Below, piece after piece: positions 12,354 through 23,993 of a stretch of DNA of 64,000 nt; the stretch's first letter is position 1, and each line of letters opens with the position of its first letter. A program made the position numbers and the translations under genes. The notes beneath the pieces were generated by a model. The model saw nothing but the letters and a program-made list of their open reading frames with translations, made no database searches and was not told the origin of the DNA. Location of the stretch: the NCBI GenBank assembly GCA_035771165.1, contig JAWNZC010000014.1, positions 124,001-188,000 of the forward strand, given 5' to 3'. Origin of the DNA: Paragorgia papillata. Its lineage: Eukaryota > Cnidaria > Anthozoa > Scleralcyonacea > Coralliidae.

Positions 12354-12655
12354 ACGGGGAACGGGGAATCGGGGAATGGGAACGGGGAATGGGAACGGGG
12401 AATGGGAACGGGGAATGGGAACGGGGAATGGGAACGGGGAATGGGAACGGGGAATGGGAACGGGGAATGGGAACGGGGAATGGGAACGGGGAATGGGAAC
12501 GGGGAATGGGAATCAGGGGGGTGTCAAACGGGGAATCAGGGGGGTGTCAAACGGGGAATCAGGGGGGTCACACGGGGAATGGGAATCAGGGGGGTGTAAA
12601 ACGGGGAATTAGGGGGGTTTCAAACGGGGAATGAGGGGGTGACAACAGGGAAACA
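12354..12655 (+). repeat. G-rich 13-bp minisatellite, left arm
   Basis: Unit GGGGAATGGGAAC is repeated about nine times in a row, then variant units with GGGAATCAGGGGGGTGTCAA. The three overlapping Gly/Trp/Glu-rich frames here are artefacts of a unit length not divisible by three. Confidence 0.9.
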
Positions 12656-13679
12656 GGGAATACATTAAAGAAGCCCAAATTACATTTATGTAGACTGATA
12701 TAAATGCATCCACGGCATGCTAATTCTCTAGGTACTCGTGCTATGTAATCAAGATTTACTTGCTGCGTACAGGAAATTTTTAAAACAGTACGTTATTAAG
12801 TCTGGTTTTCGTACGTTGGCAATGTTTTTCTGGCCCCATTTTCAGTAATCATTAATGAGAAAAATTTATTGGCTAGTATTCTCTCTTTCATTGATCACCA
12901 AAAATGCCAATGGAACATGGGAACATCTCCGATAAATTGAGATGAATGAAAACCAGGCTTTTGTAAATACATTTTTATTGTTTATATTGGTATTTTTTAA
13001 GCTTAGAAAATTTCTGCATACAAAAGTACGCATTGATAACATACAACCAATTTGAATTGACTAGGCCAAGGCATTAAGTTTCATGAAAGTTAGTTCAGTA
13101 TCCAAAAACAAAATATCTTGACAATGTAGCAGGGCAAATTAGTTGCACACACTCATGCAACTGATATAATCATGTAGTGAAATAAAAGTAGCGTGCTGCG
13201 TAGGCAGTGTAGAAACAACAATCGAAATATAGTTAAGAGTCTAACGTTTCGAGCGAAGGTCCTTCGTCAGAGAGAAACGTCAGTATATCTAACCTTACTA
13301 TATTTCGATTGATATTATCATGATGGATATTTCCATGTTGTCTTTGTAATTTACTCGTAACAGGAACAAAAATTATCTACTAGTAGTAATAGAAGCATTA
13401 TATAGTAATAATATCTAATATAGAGTAAAATGTTTCTCGACTCTGGTTGTTTCCAGTGCAATAAATTCCAAAGAACACTGCAAAAGTCTGTTTTTACAGT
13501 GCAAAAATTTGTTCCCACAGTGCAAAACTCCGTTATCACAATTTACCGAAATTTATAGTGAATTTCGCTTTAATTTGGCAAGTGAAGTGCCTGCTAAAAC
13601 TCCTAAGCAATGTATTAAAGTACTCTTTTCAGAAAAAAATCTGTATACTGGTTAAGTGTATACTGCTATTATCAGTACA

Positions 13680-14290
13680 ATATAAGTAGCCTGCTGCGTA
13701 GGCAGCGTAGAAAGAACAATCGAAATATAGTAAGGTTAGGTATACTGCCGAAACAGAGAACGTAGGAGTCTAACGTTTCGAGCGAAGGCCCTTCGTCAGA
13801 GAGAAACGTAGAGTGTAAACAAACAATGAGCTTATATACGAAAGGTAATCATGTGACCAAAAATAAGCCAATCAGATAAAAATGACAATAACAAATTGAT
13901 AATGAGATGCGAAAAATTAGCCAATCAAAGCAAAATAACAATAACAAATAGATGATGAGATGCGAAAGACATTTGCTATTCATACCGTCGATGAGTAAAA
14001 AGGAGGGGGTGTAAAAAGGATGAGCGAGAGTAAAAATAAATTAATTAATAAAGTTAAATTAAGTGAAAACGCTGTTTATGTCCGCCCTTGCTGAACAGAA
14101 ACAACGTCTTCAGAGGTGTTAAATAAAAGAAAAACGTTCGTTGAGTCCGTGAGGGTGAATGGTACCTCTATTGTTTGTTTACACTTTTTACGTTTCTCTC
14201 TGACGAAGGGCTTTCGCTCGAAACGTTAGATTCCTACGTTCTCTGTTTCGGCAGTATATCTAACCTTACTATATTTCGATTGTTATTATT
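13680..14290. mobile_element. Inverted-repeat element with CTGACGA..GAAAC ends
   Basis: Left end 13680-13812 and right end about 14170-14290 are inverted copies (TAACCTTACTATATTTCGAT; CCGAAACAGAGAACGTAGGA; CTCGAAACGTTAGA). The roughly 360-bp middle is AT-rich and non-coding. The same terminal block occurs alone at about 13185-13320, 17527-17645 and, degraded, 53645-53812. The terminal block may be a Penelope-like or other retroelement end. Confidence 0.6.
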
Positions 14291-14574
14291 AGTACATGTG
14301 TTTCGAGTGCAATTTGGAAAAATAAGCACTAAAACGTCTCCTGCGCCCAATTCCGGCTTCATTTAAGGTATTTAATCCAGTATTATTTCGAGATCAGTGC
14401 TGGCATATGATATAATATGATACGCGCTGAAAATTAATATCTCTAACTATACATTCTTTTAGATATTTTCCAAGTTAACGGGTGTTCTAATTTAATGGAT
14501 ATAAACCCAAAATAGGGTGACGGAAAGTGCGATTCAAGACCCGCGCTAGTCGTTTCGATTCGGAAACATTGTCA

Positions 14575-14847
14575 TTAAACCGTTACAGGGCTAGTTAGCC
14601 TTGTTTCATCGTCAGGCGATGTTTTTAAATCCGCGATACGATTTGAGAACTTTAGAGCATATCCTGTTGTATTCTGCTCAGGCGGTGTGCGCCATGTTAG
14701 TCGAGGAAATATGGCCATTATGCGTTCGACCATCGTCGAGTGCATGAAGAACTCCTCGAAGTAACGTTTGAAAGATTCTGGACAAATGTGAAATCTTAGG
14801 ATATTTAATAATGATAAATTGTGTTTCATTCTTGTTTTTTTAAGCAA
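14575..14847 (-). CDS. Unrecognised 90-codon frame within the fold-back element
   Basis: Frame opens MLKKTRMKHNLSLLNILRFH and ends TRLTSPVTV. No family is recognised and no second exon is evident. It could be a degraded piece of the element's own gene or a captured fragment. Confidence 0.15.
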   Translation of the reverse strand: MLKKTRMKHNLSLLNILRFHICPESFKRYFEEFFMHSTMVERIMAIFPRLTWRTPPEQNTTGYALKFSNRIADLKTSPDDETRLTSPVTV

Positions 14848-15867
14848 GTCAAAAAGCCGGTTGGTTCATCAAGACCATCAAGCCCTGACAGCTCATTGGG
14901 AGTGCGTTTTGGGGGCATGTGAGAGATAAACCATAGAAAACATTATTTTATCAATACGCTTGCCGCCTGAGTTTGCAAAAGCCGTCAAGCCGAAGCACAT
15001 TATTCGTAATCGTATTTTTGATATGCTAATATTGCGGACTGCCGACACCAGCAATTAACAATTTTACCAGTTAACAATGAAATATAAACAATACTAGTAT
15101 TATTAGACGACAAAGTCGCAGACTGTTTCCTTTTTTGAACCAAGAAACAGCCTTTCTAAATTACAAAGTAACTAAGCTTCTTGATATAGATTTCTCCATG
15201 CTTTCCTTTGAATAAGGTTGATGTATTTCGTATTAAGGATATCTTATTCTTTAGCAGTTTAAAACAAAAAAGTCGAAAATCTAACCGTACTCAAATTACA
15301 TTTGCGGTCACACAAAACAACAACTCAAATTCACATGCCATAAAATACCATCAGAAACTTGTTTTCTTCCAACCTGAGATGTAACTACCCACTTTTGTAT
15401 GTAAAGTTCACAATTATATAAAAAGAATTGACAAATATCTTAATAAACAAAGCCTAAACATACTGCCGGTCTTTAAGTGTTATTAGTTTGCCATGCTGCG
15501 AACAGATCATTGCCTCACACGGTCTGTATTATGAATGAAACAGGGTTTATTACAAGTTCCAGAGTGTAGATTTAGTTATACTGTAAGCTCCGAATATTGC
15601 CGCACAGCCTATCACGAGGTTGTGAATCCGGTCTAATGGTCTATAGTATATTATATAGTGTAGAAATTTGGTTTCATGGTTAAACTCTGTTAAACACTTA
15701 AACCTTGCGCTAAATAGTGAAACCGAAAACTGTTATTTCTCTTTACTGATAATACTGTTTTTCTCTATAACATAGGATTTGAACTTAAGCTATGAATGGC
15801 ATTCCGAACGGACGACGTCGCAGCGATTTGTTTGCTCGAACCTTGCCTAAATACATATTTCAGCTGA

Positions 15868-16062
15868 TTCCCCGTTTTATACCCCCCTGATTCCCATTCC
15901 CCGTTTGACCGCCCCCCCCCCCCTGATTCTCCCTTTGACACCCCCCGTTCCCATTCCCCGTTGCCATTCCCCGTTCCCATTCCCCGTTCCCATTCCCCGT
16001 TCCCCGTTCCCATTCCCCGTTCCCATTCCCCGTTCCCATTCCCCGATTCCCCGTTCCCCGTT
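15868..16062 (-). repeat. G-rich 13-bp minisatellite, right arm (inverted)
   Basis: The same unit as at 12354-12655 on the opposite strand (CCCCGTTCCCATT), again with CCCCCCTGATT variants on the inner side. Order of variants mirrors the left arm. Confidence 0.88.
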
Positions 16063-16879
16063 TTAAAGATAGCCTACCTTACACCGTGCACATCCTTTGT
16101 TTTAGGTTTATTAATATTTAAATAGCACGGTTGAGTGATTGAACTGAAACATTGCTATTGGACAATTCTTCATTATACTAAAATACAATGTGTTCAGGTA
16201 CGGTGCACCGTGCACAAAAATGCATAAAGGCGAACAAAAAGATAGACCCAAAGACTTTAGCTGAGTTTCCAGACCATATTTTGAATGACTATGGCGTAAC
16301 GTACCCGAAATCCAGCACTCTGGCCTGAACAACTGAGATGTTGTCATGCATGTTGACTGAGACAAACGGTCACAACGGTCACTCAACGTTTTGAAAACTT
16401 AGAGAGCATGCACTCAAAAGCTTTTAAACTAGTTATGTAAATCCTTACGAAAGTCGACAAGTGTCACGACAAAAACAACCACTCACGCTGTCAAGACAAA
16501 ACAAAATTAGCTCATGCAAAACAAAAGTAATTCAAGACACATGCGCTCAATTTAACGGAAAAACAAAATTGTTAACTGACATGCTTGTCCAACTAATAAG
16601 TAAAGTCAATGATCAGCGGTTGTCGCACTAGTCTTTTCATATTTTAGTGAAGATAAGTGGTACCTAAGGATAAACATTAGGTGGATAGTCTATCTGCATT
16701 TTAGCGTCATGTATATATAGTTGAGAGCAAATGACAACCATTCAAGGGATATGTTTTATCGGTCTCTTTTTCTTAGACTTTTCATATGCTGGCCTGCTTA
16801 TAACAATATTATCATTCTTCAGTTCTGGCTTGTGGTGAATGACAACGGGACTGGGGAGAGATAAAAGTAGTAACTGTAA

Positions 16880-18196
16880 TAGGCTGTTGCGGTATTGAAA
16901 AAATACCGATATCGGTTATCGAAAGAAAAAAACCGATAATATCGATATATCGATATTTTTCCGCGATGGAAATTAACTATATTTTAAGCCTAATTTTCAC
17001 CAGACGCCAGGATATCATAAGAATAACGTTTTACAAAAGAAAAAGCACCTTTTTCGAAGTGTGAATCGAGCTTTAATGTAACAAATGATATATTTACAAT
17101 GATATATATATAATATATTTACAAGTTTTCTGCAAGAAACACGAGCATGTTAGCTTGGTCTGGCTTTAGCTGGGCTCTCTGCGAAGTTATAATTTGACCG
17201 ACTTTACTGAATAGTCTCTCAGACGGCGAACTGCTGGCAGGAATTGAGATAGATATTTCCGTGCTAGCTGACTAAGCAAAGGAAAGTCGCGAACATGACA
17301 TTTCCACCACACCAAAGGGTCGTCATCGCCATCAATTGTTTGGATTTTTATGTATTTATCCATCTCCTTCTGCAATCGATCGCGCGGCGACTGTGATGGC
17401 GATGATATCTGCGACGACTTCCGCATGGTGGTCAGGGAGCCAAGCGTCTTCTTGACTTTCTGACGTTTCTGTGGCGGTGGTGACATGGCTCGTCTTCAGG
17501 AACGTCACTTGAAGCGAACACAGCTTCGAAAGGGCCTTCGCTCGAAACGTTAGATTCCTACGTTCTCTGTTTCGGCAGTATATCTAACCTAAGTTACTAT
17601 ATTTCGATTGTTATTTCTACACTGCCTACGCAGCACGCTACTTTTATTTCATTCTTTTAAAAGAGCTTCTTTGACGACAATAAGCTCGTTTGGCTTTTCA
17701 GTGACAGTGTCGTCGTTCATCTGTTCACCATCGCCATCGGCAGTAAAGAAGTCTGTTGATTGTCGATTGAGTCGGTATATACTGCATCTGTCACAAACAT
17801 GTTCTATTTATTCTAGCGATGACTCATCGCGTGCGAAAATTTTTTCTAAAGACTGCGATGGGTCTATCCTCGACACTGTCGAGTCGACAGCCCGTGAAAT
17901 GTGCGCTTTGGGAATTGAAACGCATTAGGTATTCAGGATGAGTCATAGTTTGACAATAGGTGGCGTGATTTGCCGCAAAGAGAGTCCCGAAACTTCCGCA
18001 ACAGAAGTTCAACAAAAAATCAAGCGTCAAAACAGTGATAATCGGTTTTCGCGCGTCTAATACCGATAATATCGTAGATTTCGATATTTTCGGTAACATT
18101 TCGATATTTTCGGTATATCGATATTTTCAAATTTAAAATACCGAATAACCGATATTTGAAAAAACCCGATAATTATCGATATACCGCAACAGCCTA
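16880..18196. mobile_element. hAT-type transposon copy, 1.3 kb
   Basis: Perfect 16-bp inverted ends TAGGCTGTTGCGGTAT / ATACCGCAACAGCCTA are flanked by a perfect 8-bp target duplication AACTGTAA (16872-16879, 18197-18204), the hAT signature. Subterminal regions hold iterated CCGATA/ATATCGAT words. The interior keeps the 3' part of a hAT transposase on the minus strand and a secondary insertion of the CTCGAAACGTTAGA block at about 17527-17645. Confidence 0.9.
17119..17486 (-). pseudogene. hAT transposase C-terminal remnant (frameshifted)
   Basis: Minus-strand translation gives DDPLVWWKCHVRDFPLLSQL then ARKYLS, the start of the hAT C-terminal dimerisation region. After a one-base frame change at about 17250 it continues with ISIPASSSPSERLFSKVGQI and ends MLVFLAENL before TAA at 17119-17121. 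PLxWW, FPxLSxLARKYL and PSERLFS are the family's hallmark words. The catalytic core and the N-terminal BED finger are not identifiable, so it cannot be functional. Confidence 0.85.
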
Positions 18197-18753
18197 AACT
18201 GTAAACAGGTCTAAACAATGGCTGAAAGTTGATTAGCTTTTTTAAGATCGAATAATTTACACCGACGTTTCTAATTTTGCAGCCAAAATGCCGTGAGTTT
18301 GTGTATTGTTTATGTTGTTTTGCGCTAAGTTCTTCGGTTTGTTTTGCCTTGAAATTTGTGGGTGCTTAACTAATTTCTTGTACCAACATGCATGCAGTTG
18401 GCACTGACACAAATAACAATTCTTAATGTACTAACAGTAAAGCAATTTTTAGACCGAACAAATTTTACTTGTCAAGAGGAGAGACCTCAGCCACCAACGG
18501 GTTAAATATCTTAATTATCACTTATTCACTTATACGTATAAAGCTTTGATATTGTGACAGTTATCTCGCTAAATATCACAACTGGCCTAGCTAGAGTATA
18601 GAAATGTACAACGATGCCGGCTTTGAGTGGGAGAAGTTGTCTGGAGACGACTTGTCAAATACAATTGATTGACAATATGTGCTGATTTACAATTATAAAT
18701 ATGGGTCAGTACAGAAAAACCCTTTATCTGTTTCTTGGCATTCTTCTTCTTCG

Positions 18754-19032
18754 TTAATGGCAGCCGTTTCGGCTATGCGTGATTGCATGTTGATGAGATG
18801 GGTGGCGTTGCCGTACGTGGGATGCCAACCCGATTCTGTGTAACAACATCCTGTCACAGTGTTCGCATTGAATCGTTGGCAACTCTACAGTAGTTCCATA
18901 TCGTACGTCATGTTTTCTCTGTGCTTTTATCTTTCTCTTCTCCTCGCATGCAACATTCCCTTCTTCAGCAGTTAGCCCTCCAGCTCGTTCGGGCTCGGAG
19001 TACCTTCTTTTGGGTGAAAGAAGTCGTGCCAA
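18754..19032 (-). pseudogene. C2H2 finger tail, probable non-LTR retrotransposon fragment
   Basis: The 92-codon frame contains CEHCDRMLLHRIGLASHVRQ then RH, a C2H2 finger. The RIGL..H words are common at the C-terminus of animal non-LTR reverse transcriptases. No RT motifs are adjacent in any frame, so this is a decayed tail at best. A stand-alone zinc finger exon is the alternative. Confidence 0.35.
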
Positions 19033-19659
19033 GTACTACGCCTACTGTCTATCGGGACGTTGATATTGCTATACGTATAGAAGTGTGGGTGACGTGGACT
19101 GAGAGAAAGACATGGTCGCACGGTGGGCAACTCAAGCCGCCCGGCAGTGCGCCAGGGAAAAATCCAAGCTATTCTAGGGCAGTATAGGGCTAATGAGGTC
19201 TGGGGGTTGGGCGCTAGTCGCCTCTTCCCCCAAAAAACCGGTTGAAATCTGACTGAAGACTCAAAAATGTCGTTTTGTATATTTTTAGACCACGTTAAAA
19301 AATTTACAATTTAACTCTTTCAAAAAAGAGTCTGGTTATATTGTGACGTGTGGTCTCAAATTTAATGTAACTAATAAAATAATACGTGCAGCGTGCATAT
19401 ATCTAAATGCAGTTCAAAATCCAATTAAACGAGTTGCCTCGTGCCAAATCTTGTACAACGCTAAACACGAATACGCCGACAGAGACTTCTTTTGTTCCCT
19501 CTCTGTCTTTGAGAAGACTCTGGTCGCTTGGTCTGAAATATCACCGTTTCATTTGTTCTCTTGTTTTAGCTCATATTTTGAGTTTCAAGATGTTTATTTT
19601 CGGTTTATGCTTTGTCTAGTCATATTATCTTCCGTTGTCTTTTCCAAGCCAAGGTGAAG

Positions 19660-20290
19660 GACAGATGACAGATCTTTCAAAGGAAAGATATTTTGGAGGA
19701 CAGATCTTTCAAAATGTCGTCTGTGACGTCGTCAACGGAAGCACTCAGGTACTTCATGTAAGTACTTTGAGACATATTATATACACAGTAAGTTCTCAAT
19801 CCTTGAGTTGATCCTATCAGTGGTTGGAAATTAAACTAGCCTATATATCAAAGAAATAATCTGAAACAGACAGTCTAGAAACTAGGAAATCCAAAAGAAC
19901 AGAAGTTGGACAAAAGTTGATCGAAGAGGGGACACGCACACGGAGTCTCAGAACGTGACGGTTTATTTTTTTATCTAAAATCACACACATACGCCTCTCA
20001 TTTCTATATATATCTTGTATGACTACCTTCAATACTAATTGTTCGCAAATATTGATCTTAAATAAGACGAATTTACTCAACATCATCGGCCAAGAGTGTT
20101 CGTTCTGGTCACTGACCACGTACGTGCCTTCCTGCCATATATATTATTTTCACTCGGTATACGCTTATTATACTCTAGTCTGGTACACGTTCCAAGAGAA
20201 GATATTACTATAAACTCGGAGTTCATTTGCTTCCACGACAATAAAAGCGAGCTTGAAGTTGAAAAATTACAATATGTTGATTGACAGATT
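19660..20290. repeat. Diverged duplicate of 24600-25960
   Basis: Shared blocks include CCAAAAG.ACAGAAGT, ACAAAAGTTGATCGAA, GTGCCTTCCTGCCA and CTACACGTTCCAAG/GTACACGTTCCAAG, in the same order. The copy at 24.6-26.0 kb carries the hAT insertion 25231-25815. No coding content is recognised. Confidence 0.5.
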
Positions 20291-20504
20291 AAAATATCTA
20301 TGCATCACAACTATAGCTCAAGTGATGCTTCAACATGAACCACAACGGAAACCGTAAACAAGACTGAGAAAGACAAAGAGATAGAAATAAATCTACATGT
20401 ATAAGCATAGTTTGGAACCACAAACCACAACTGTTGTTTCAACATGAACTACAACGGAAACCGAGAACATGCATGTAGTAGAAATGCTAGTAGTCTATAC
20501 GGAG

Positions 20505-20690
20505 GGGAACATTAGGATTTTCGGCATTGCGGTATTATTGTGTTTTTGGTACGGTATTTCGGTAATTTTGCCGCATCGGTACGGTATTTTGTTTTATCAA
20601 TTCAAGCAGTTTCGGTATTCATTTAATTTTTGACACAGTACTGCGGTTTTTTACGCGGTATTGCGGTTTGGAGAAGACTCGCTGCACCCC
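20505..20690. repeat. Iterated GCGGTATT / CGGTATTTCGGTA sequence
   Basis: Degenerate copies of CGGTATT and GCGGTATTG recur for about 180 bp. They resemble the subterminal words of the hAT element at 16880, so this may be an end of a related hAT. No matching opposite end was identified. Confidence 0.35.
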
Positions 20691-21539
20691 CCAATGTACC
20701 CCTCTATACGTATACTTATATTGCCTCAAGTATTAAAAGAAGATATGTTCAAATCATTTTAATAAGTGCAGACAAAACAAGTGTAGTAAATCTAGGCAAA
20801 AGATTTGATCACTAATTACGTATATTCCAATTTGCAAGACCAGACGAGATACTTCGAAACTAAAAAGTCTGTTGAAAAACGAACAGATTTATTCTTAAAT
20901 TACACACACAATTACTGACCGACCCCGAGAGAAAGATTTTTCAATATATAATATTAAAAAAATAAAAAGAGAAAATAATAAACTAATAAATAATAAATAA
21001 CAAATAATAATTATAATAATATTAAATATGTTTCATGAAGTCTCCCCCTTTTAAATATCGCGAACTTTTGCATGTCGACTCCCTGACATTCCAAAAGGCT
21101 GCAAGAACCACCAGAGGCCCAGAATAAGATATGGATTTTCAAACATTTGAAACTTACTGAACAACCGTTTATAATTTCAGCATAATATGTATATGGAAAG
21201 CCGGCAAGGTTTTACGCGTATATTTCGAAATACCATTCGCGAGTTACAATCCTGGCCAAAATTGTTAGAAGATCAGGCACTTTGCTGTTTTTGACGAAAA
21301 TAAAATATAATTCAAGACCAAATTTCTAAATTCGTTAAATATTATGCAAGATAAAATAAAATCGTTAAAAAAACAAGGAATATGTATTTCTTAAGAATGT
21401 GGTTTTGTTTGCGTCAATGCATGCGTCATTACGAGATCATTATAAAGATTTCTTTAGTGCCCACAGCGTAGCATTTACATCCGTACCGTGGTTTGCGCGT
21501 CAAAGATATTATGGCTATAATACATGGGTGTTGTTCATG

Positions 21540-21566
21540 CTTATTATTATTATTATTATTATTTAC

Positions 21567-21630
<64 letters not shown>
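21540..21630. repeat. (ATT)n microsatellite
   Basis: About 28 ATT units. The Ile/Leu runs read from it are not genes. It lies next to a minus-oriented block with CTTGATAATGACGTTCAATT. Confidence 0.95.
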
Positions 21631-21632
<2 letters not shown>

Positions 21633-22281
21633 GAATAAGAAGTGACTTTTTAATACACTTTACTATAAAAATCTGCGATAAAAGGTTGCTTAAATGCATG
21701 TGAAAAACTATACAAATTGACGACGTTTCGACGTTAATTGAACGTCATTATCAAGATAGCCATGTTTACAAGCAGAGGTCCACAAGTTGCTCGGCACGTT
21801 TTTAGCAACTTCTTATATGAGCAACATTTTTTTGAACTGGCAACTTTTGTAGCTACTAGCAACTATTTTGAAATTTGGCATTTACTCAGCAATTTTGACA
21901 ATTTTAAGGAACAATTATCTGTGTAGGTAAATTAAGAATTTACATTTTCCTTGTTCTCGCTTAGTTTATGCTTAATAAATAATTTCAGCTTTAAAATGGG
22001 TTCTTCACTTTTCAGTCAACATGGTTTATCAGAGTTATTAAACTAGTTTATAATAAACTTTGTCATCTTTTATGTACGGTATTTAATACACCCATAAAAC
22101 GAGCTAACATCCCGGCAGGGGAATTAACACCGGAGTTATTATCATATTTTAGTCTTCAGTTTTATGAATAGTTGATCCTTTTCAAAATAGCAAGGAGCAG
22201 CTTTGGAAGAAACATTAGAAGCATGAATCATGCTAAAGTACAATGAGAATCAGAGGAAGAAAGCTGAGTGAATGTTTTGGT

Positions 22282-22595
22282 CATAGGCGTACGGGCACAA
22301 ATTTATAGGGGGGGGGGGGGGGCGGAGAACATTTTGCCCGACTGAAACGGAAATTGCCCGACTTTTGATATAAAAACCCCACTAAGTGCCTGTTGTTCAA
22401 TATACTTTATCTCCTACAATACACAGATATTAAATTGTTTTGATTACTTTTCCTTATTTTCATCCTATTTTTAAATTTTTTCCCAATATTTTTGCCCGAC
22501 TTAGCTTGAAAATTTGCCCGACTTAGCAACATTTCCATTCGTCTGGGGGGGCAGCTGCCCCCCCTGCCCCCCCCCCCTCGCCTCGTACGCCTATG
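22282..22595. mobile_element. hAT-type MITE, CATAGGCGTACG ends
   Basis: Ends CATAGGCGTACG / CGTACGCCTATG are flanked by a perfect 8-bp duplication GTTTTGGT (22274-22281, 22596-22603). The 314-bp interior has G- and C-runs near the ends and repeated TTGCCCGACT words. Same family as 62854-63336. Confidence 0.85.
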
Positions 22596-23827
22596 GTTTT
22601 GGTTGTTTGATGAACAGTTTATGTAAACATGCAAGCAAATCTATAATTAGATTCAAAAGTTTAAAGTTTGTGTTTGGTTTTGCAGTAAATTGTTCGTAAT
22701 AAATCTAGATTTTTATTTCTTTTGGATATGATATACCGGTGTGTAGTTATATACCATGCATTAACGTTGTTTTAAAAGCACTTGTGTGATTGTTTTATGA
22801 CTTTTAATTATGCTTTTATCAAGACAATTGTTCCCACATTTTCAAAAACATTGTTGAAGACATCAACACAAGGCATTTATCGTCATACCTCCTAATTGAC
22901 AGAGCAAATGAACTAGCAACCTTTAGCATCTTTCTTAAAACCTGACAACTTTTTTTTAAAAATGGGCAATTTTTAAGCAAAATGTAATAATTTTTAAAGG
23001 TCAACTAAACCTTTTGAAGTTATATTTTTTTCTGAAAGGGTTATCATCTAACTTAGCAAAAGTAAAGAAAAATATGAATTTCGAGGTAAAGGAAAGAACT
23101 TATCAGCGAAGCCTTCTTAGGTCCTTTTGAAGCATGACCGCGTTTCTAGGAGAATGGGTACTCTATTGTCTTTGACGTCATACTGGTAAAACCCACCAAT
23201 CACCTTGTTGTTTGTTACCGGTATGACATCACAAGGTACTAGTACCAGTCTTTATTCCGACGCGGTCGTCGTTCACACGAGTTCAGCAAAAGGAGCAAAA
23301 ACACAAACTTAGACAATTCATAAAAGTGGAACCGAGTGACTGGTTTAAATTATTTCTTCGGTTTTAGATTGAATTTTTCCGACTTTGACGGAAGATAGAA
23401 TAACCTGGAAACGTATAGTTGCCCTTTAAGCAACTTTTTGCAAAATTTCGAGCTGAAGAGTAAAGAGAATAAAAGACAAGTACAATAATAAAAATGTTAT
23501 GTTAACAAAGAGTTTCGCACGAATAGAGTCATGCAGATTGTGTATTTAGAACATTATAGTTGTTTTATGAACAACATTTCATACACGACTCACGAGGCAA
23601 TCAAATTTCTCTTGGCACTTTCCCAATACACGAAACTGGCTTTCAGTTTAAGGAGGCTTTTATCCCCATGGGCTTCCGTAAGATGCTTGTCAATCGCCAA
23701 GTTCTAGTTGTGTTCAACAATACGTTGGTGAAGATGTTTGTATTCAGTATATTTATAACTCTTCATTCGAACTCGTACTTTGACTGATAATGACGTTCAT
23801 TTAACGTCGAATAATCTTTTATCGCAG

Positions 23828-23993
<166 letters not shown>

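Larger units (their letters stand above)
12341..16074. mobile_element. 3.7-kb fold-back element with inverted minisatellite ends
   Basis: Both ends read GGCTATCTTTAAAACGGGGA inward and continue as arrays of a 13-bp unit (GGGGAATGGGAAC), in opposite orientation at the two ends. It sits in the MITE with a 10-bp duplication TAGCCTACAC (12331-12340) / TACCTTACAC (16075-16084). The interior has no recognisable transposase. It contains the smaller inverted-repeat element at 13680-14290 and a 90-codon minus-strand frame (14575-14847) that I do not recognise. Confidence 0.75.
12251..16292. mobile_element. Mutator-like MITE interrupted by a fold-back element
   Basis: The two halves (12251-12340 and 16075-16292) together match the uninterrupted copy at 43069-43364. 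Both copies have ends ATAGTC..GGTCTGGAAACTC / GAGTTTCCAGACC..GACTA. The flanks GGCGTAACC (12242-12250) and GGCGTAACG (16293-16301) form a 9-bp target duplication with one mismatch, typical of Mutator-like elements. The interruption is the 12341-16074 element. Confidence 0.8.

Noticed and set aside
12376..12634. Three overlapping Gly/Trp/Glu-rich frames
   Set aside because: Artefact of a 13-bp minisatellite unit, which opens all three frames.
12354..12655. CRISPR-like direct repeats
   Set aside because: Units are contiguous with no unique spacers, and the DNA is eukaryotic. It is a minisatellite.
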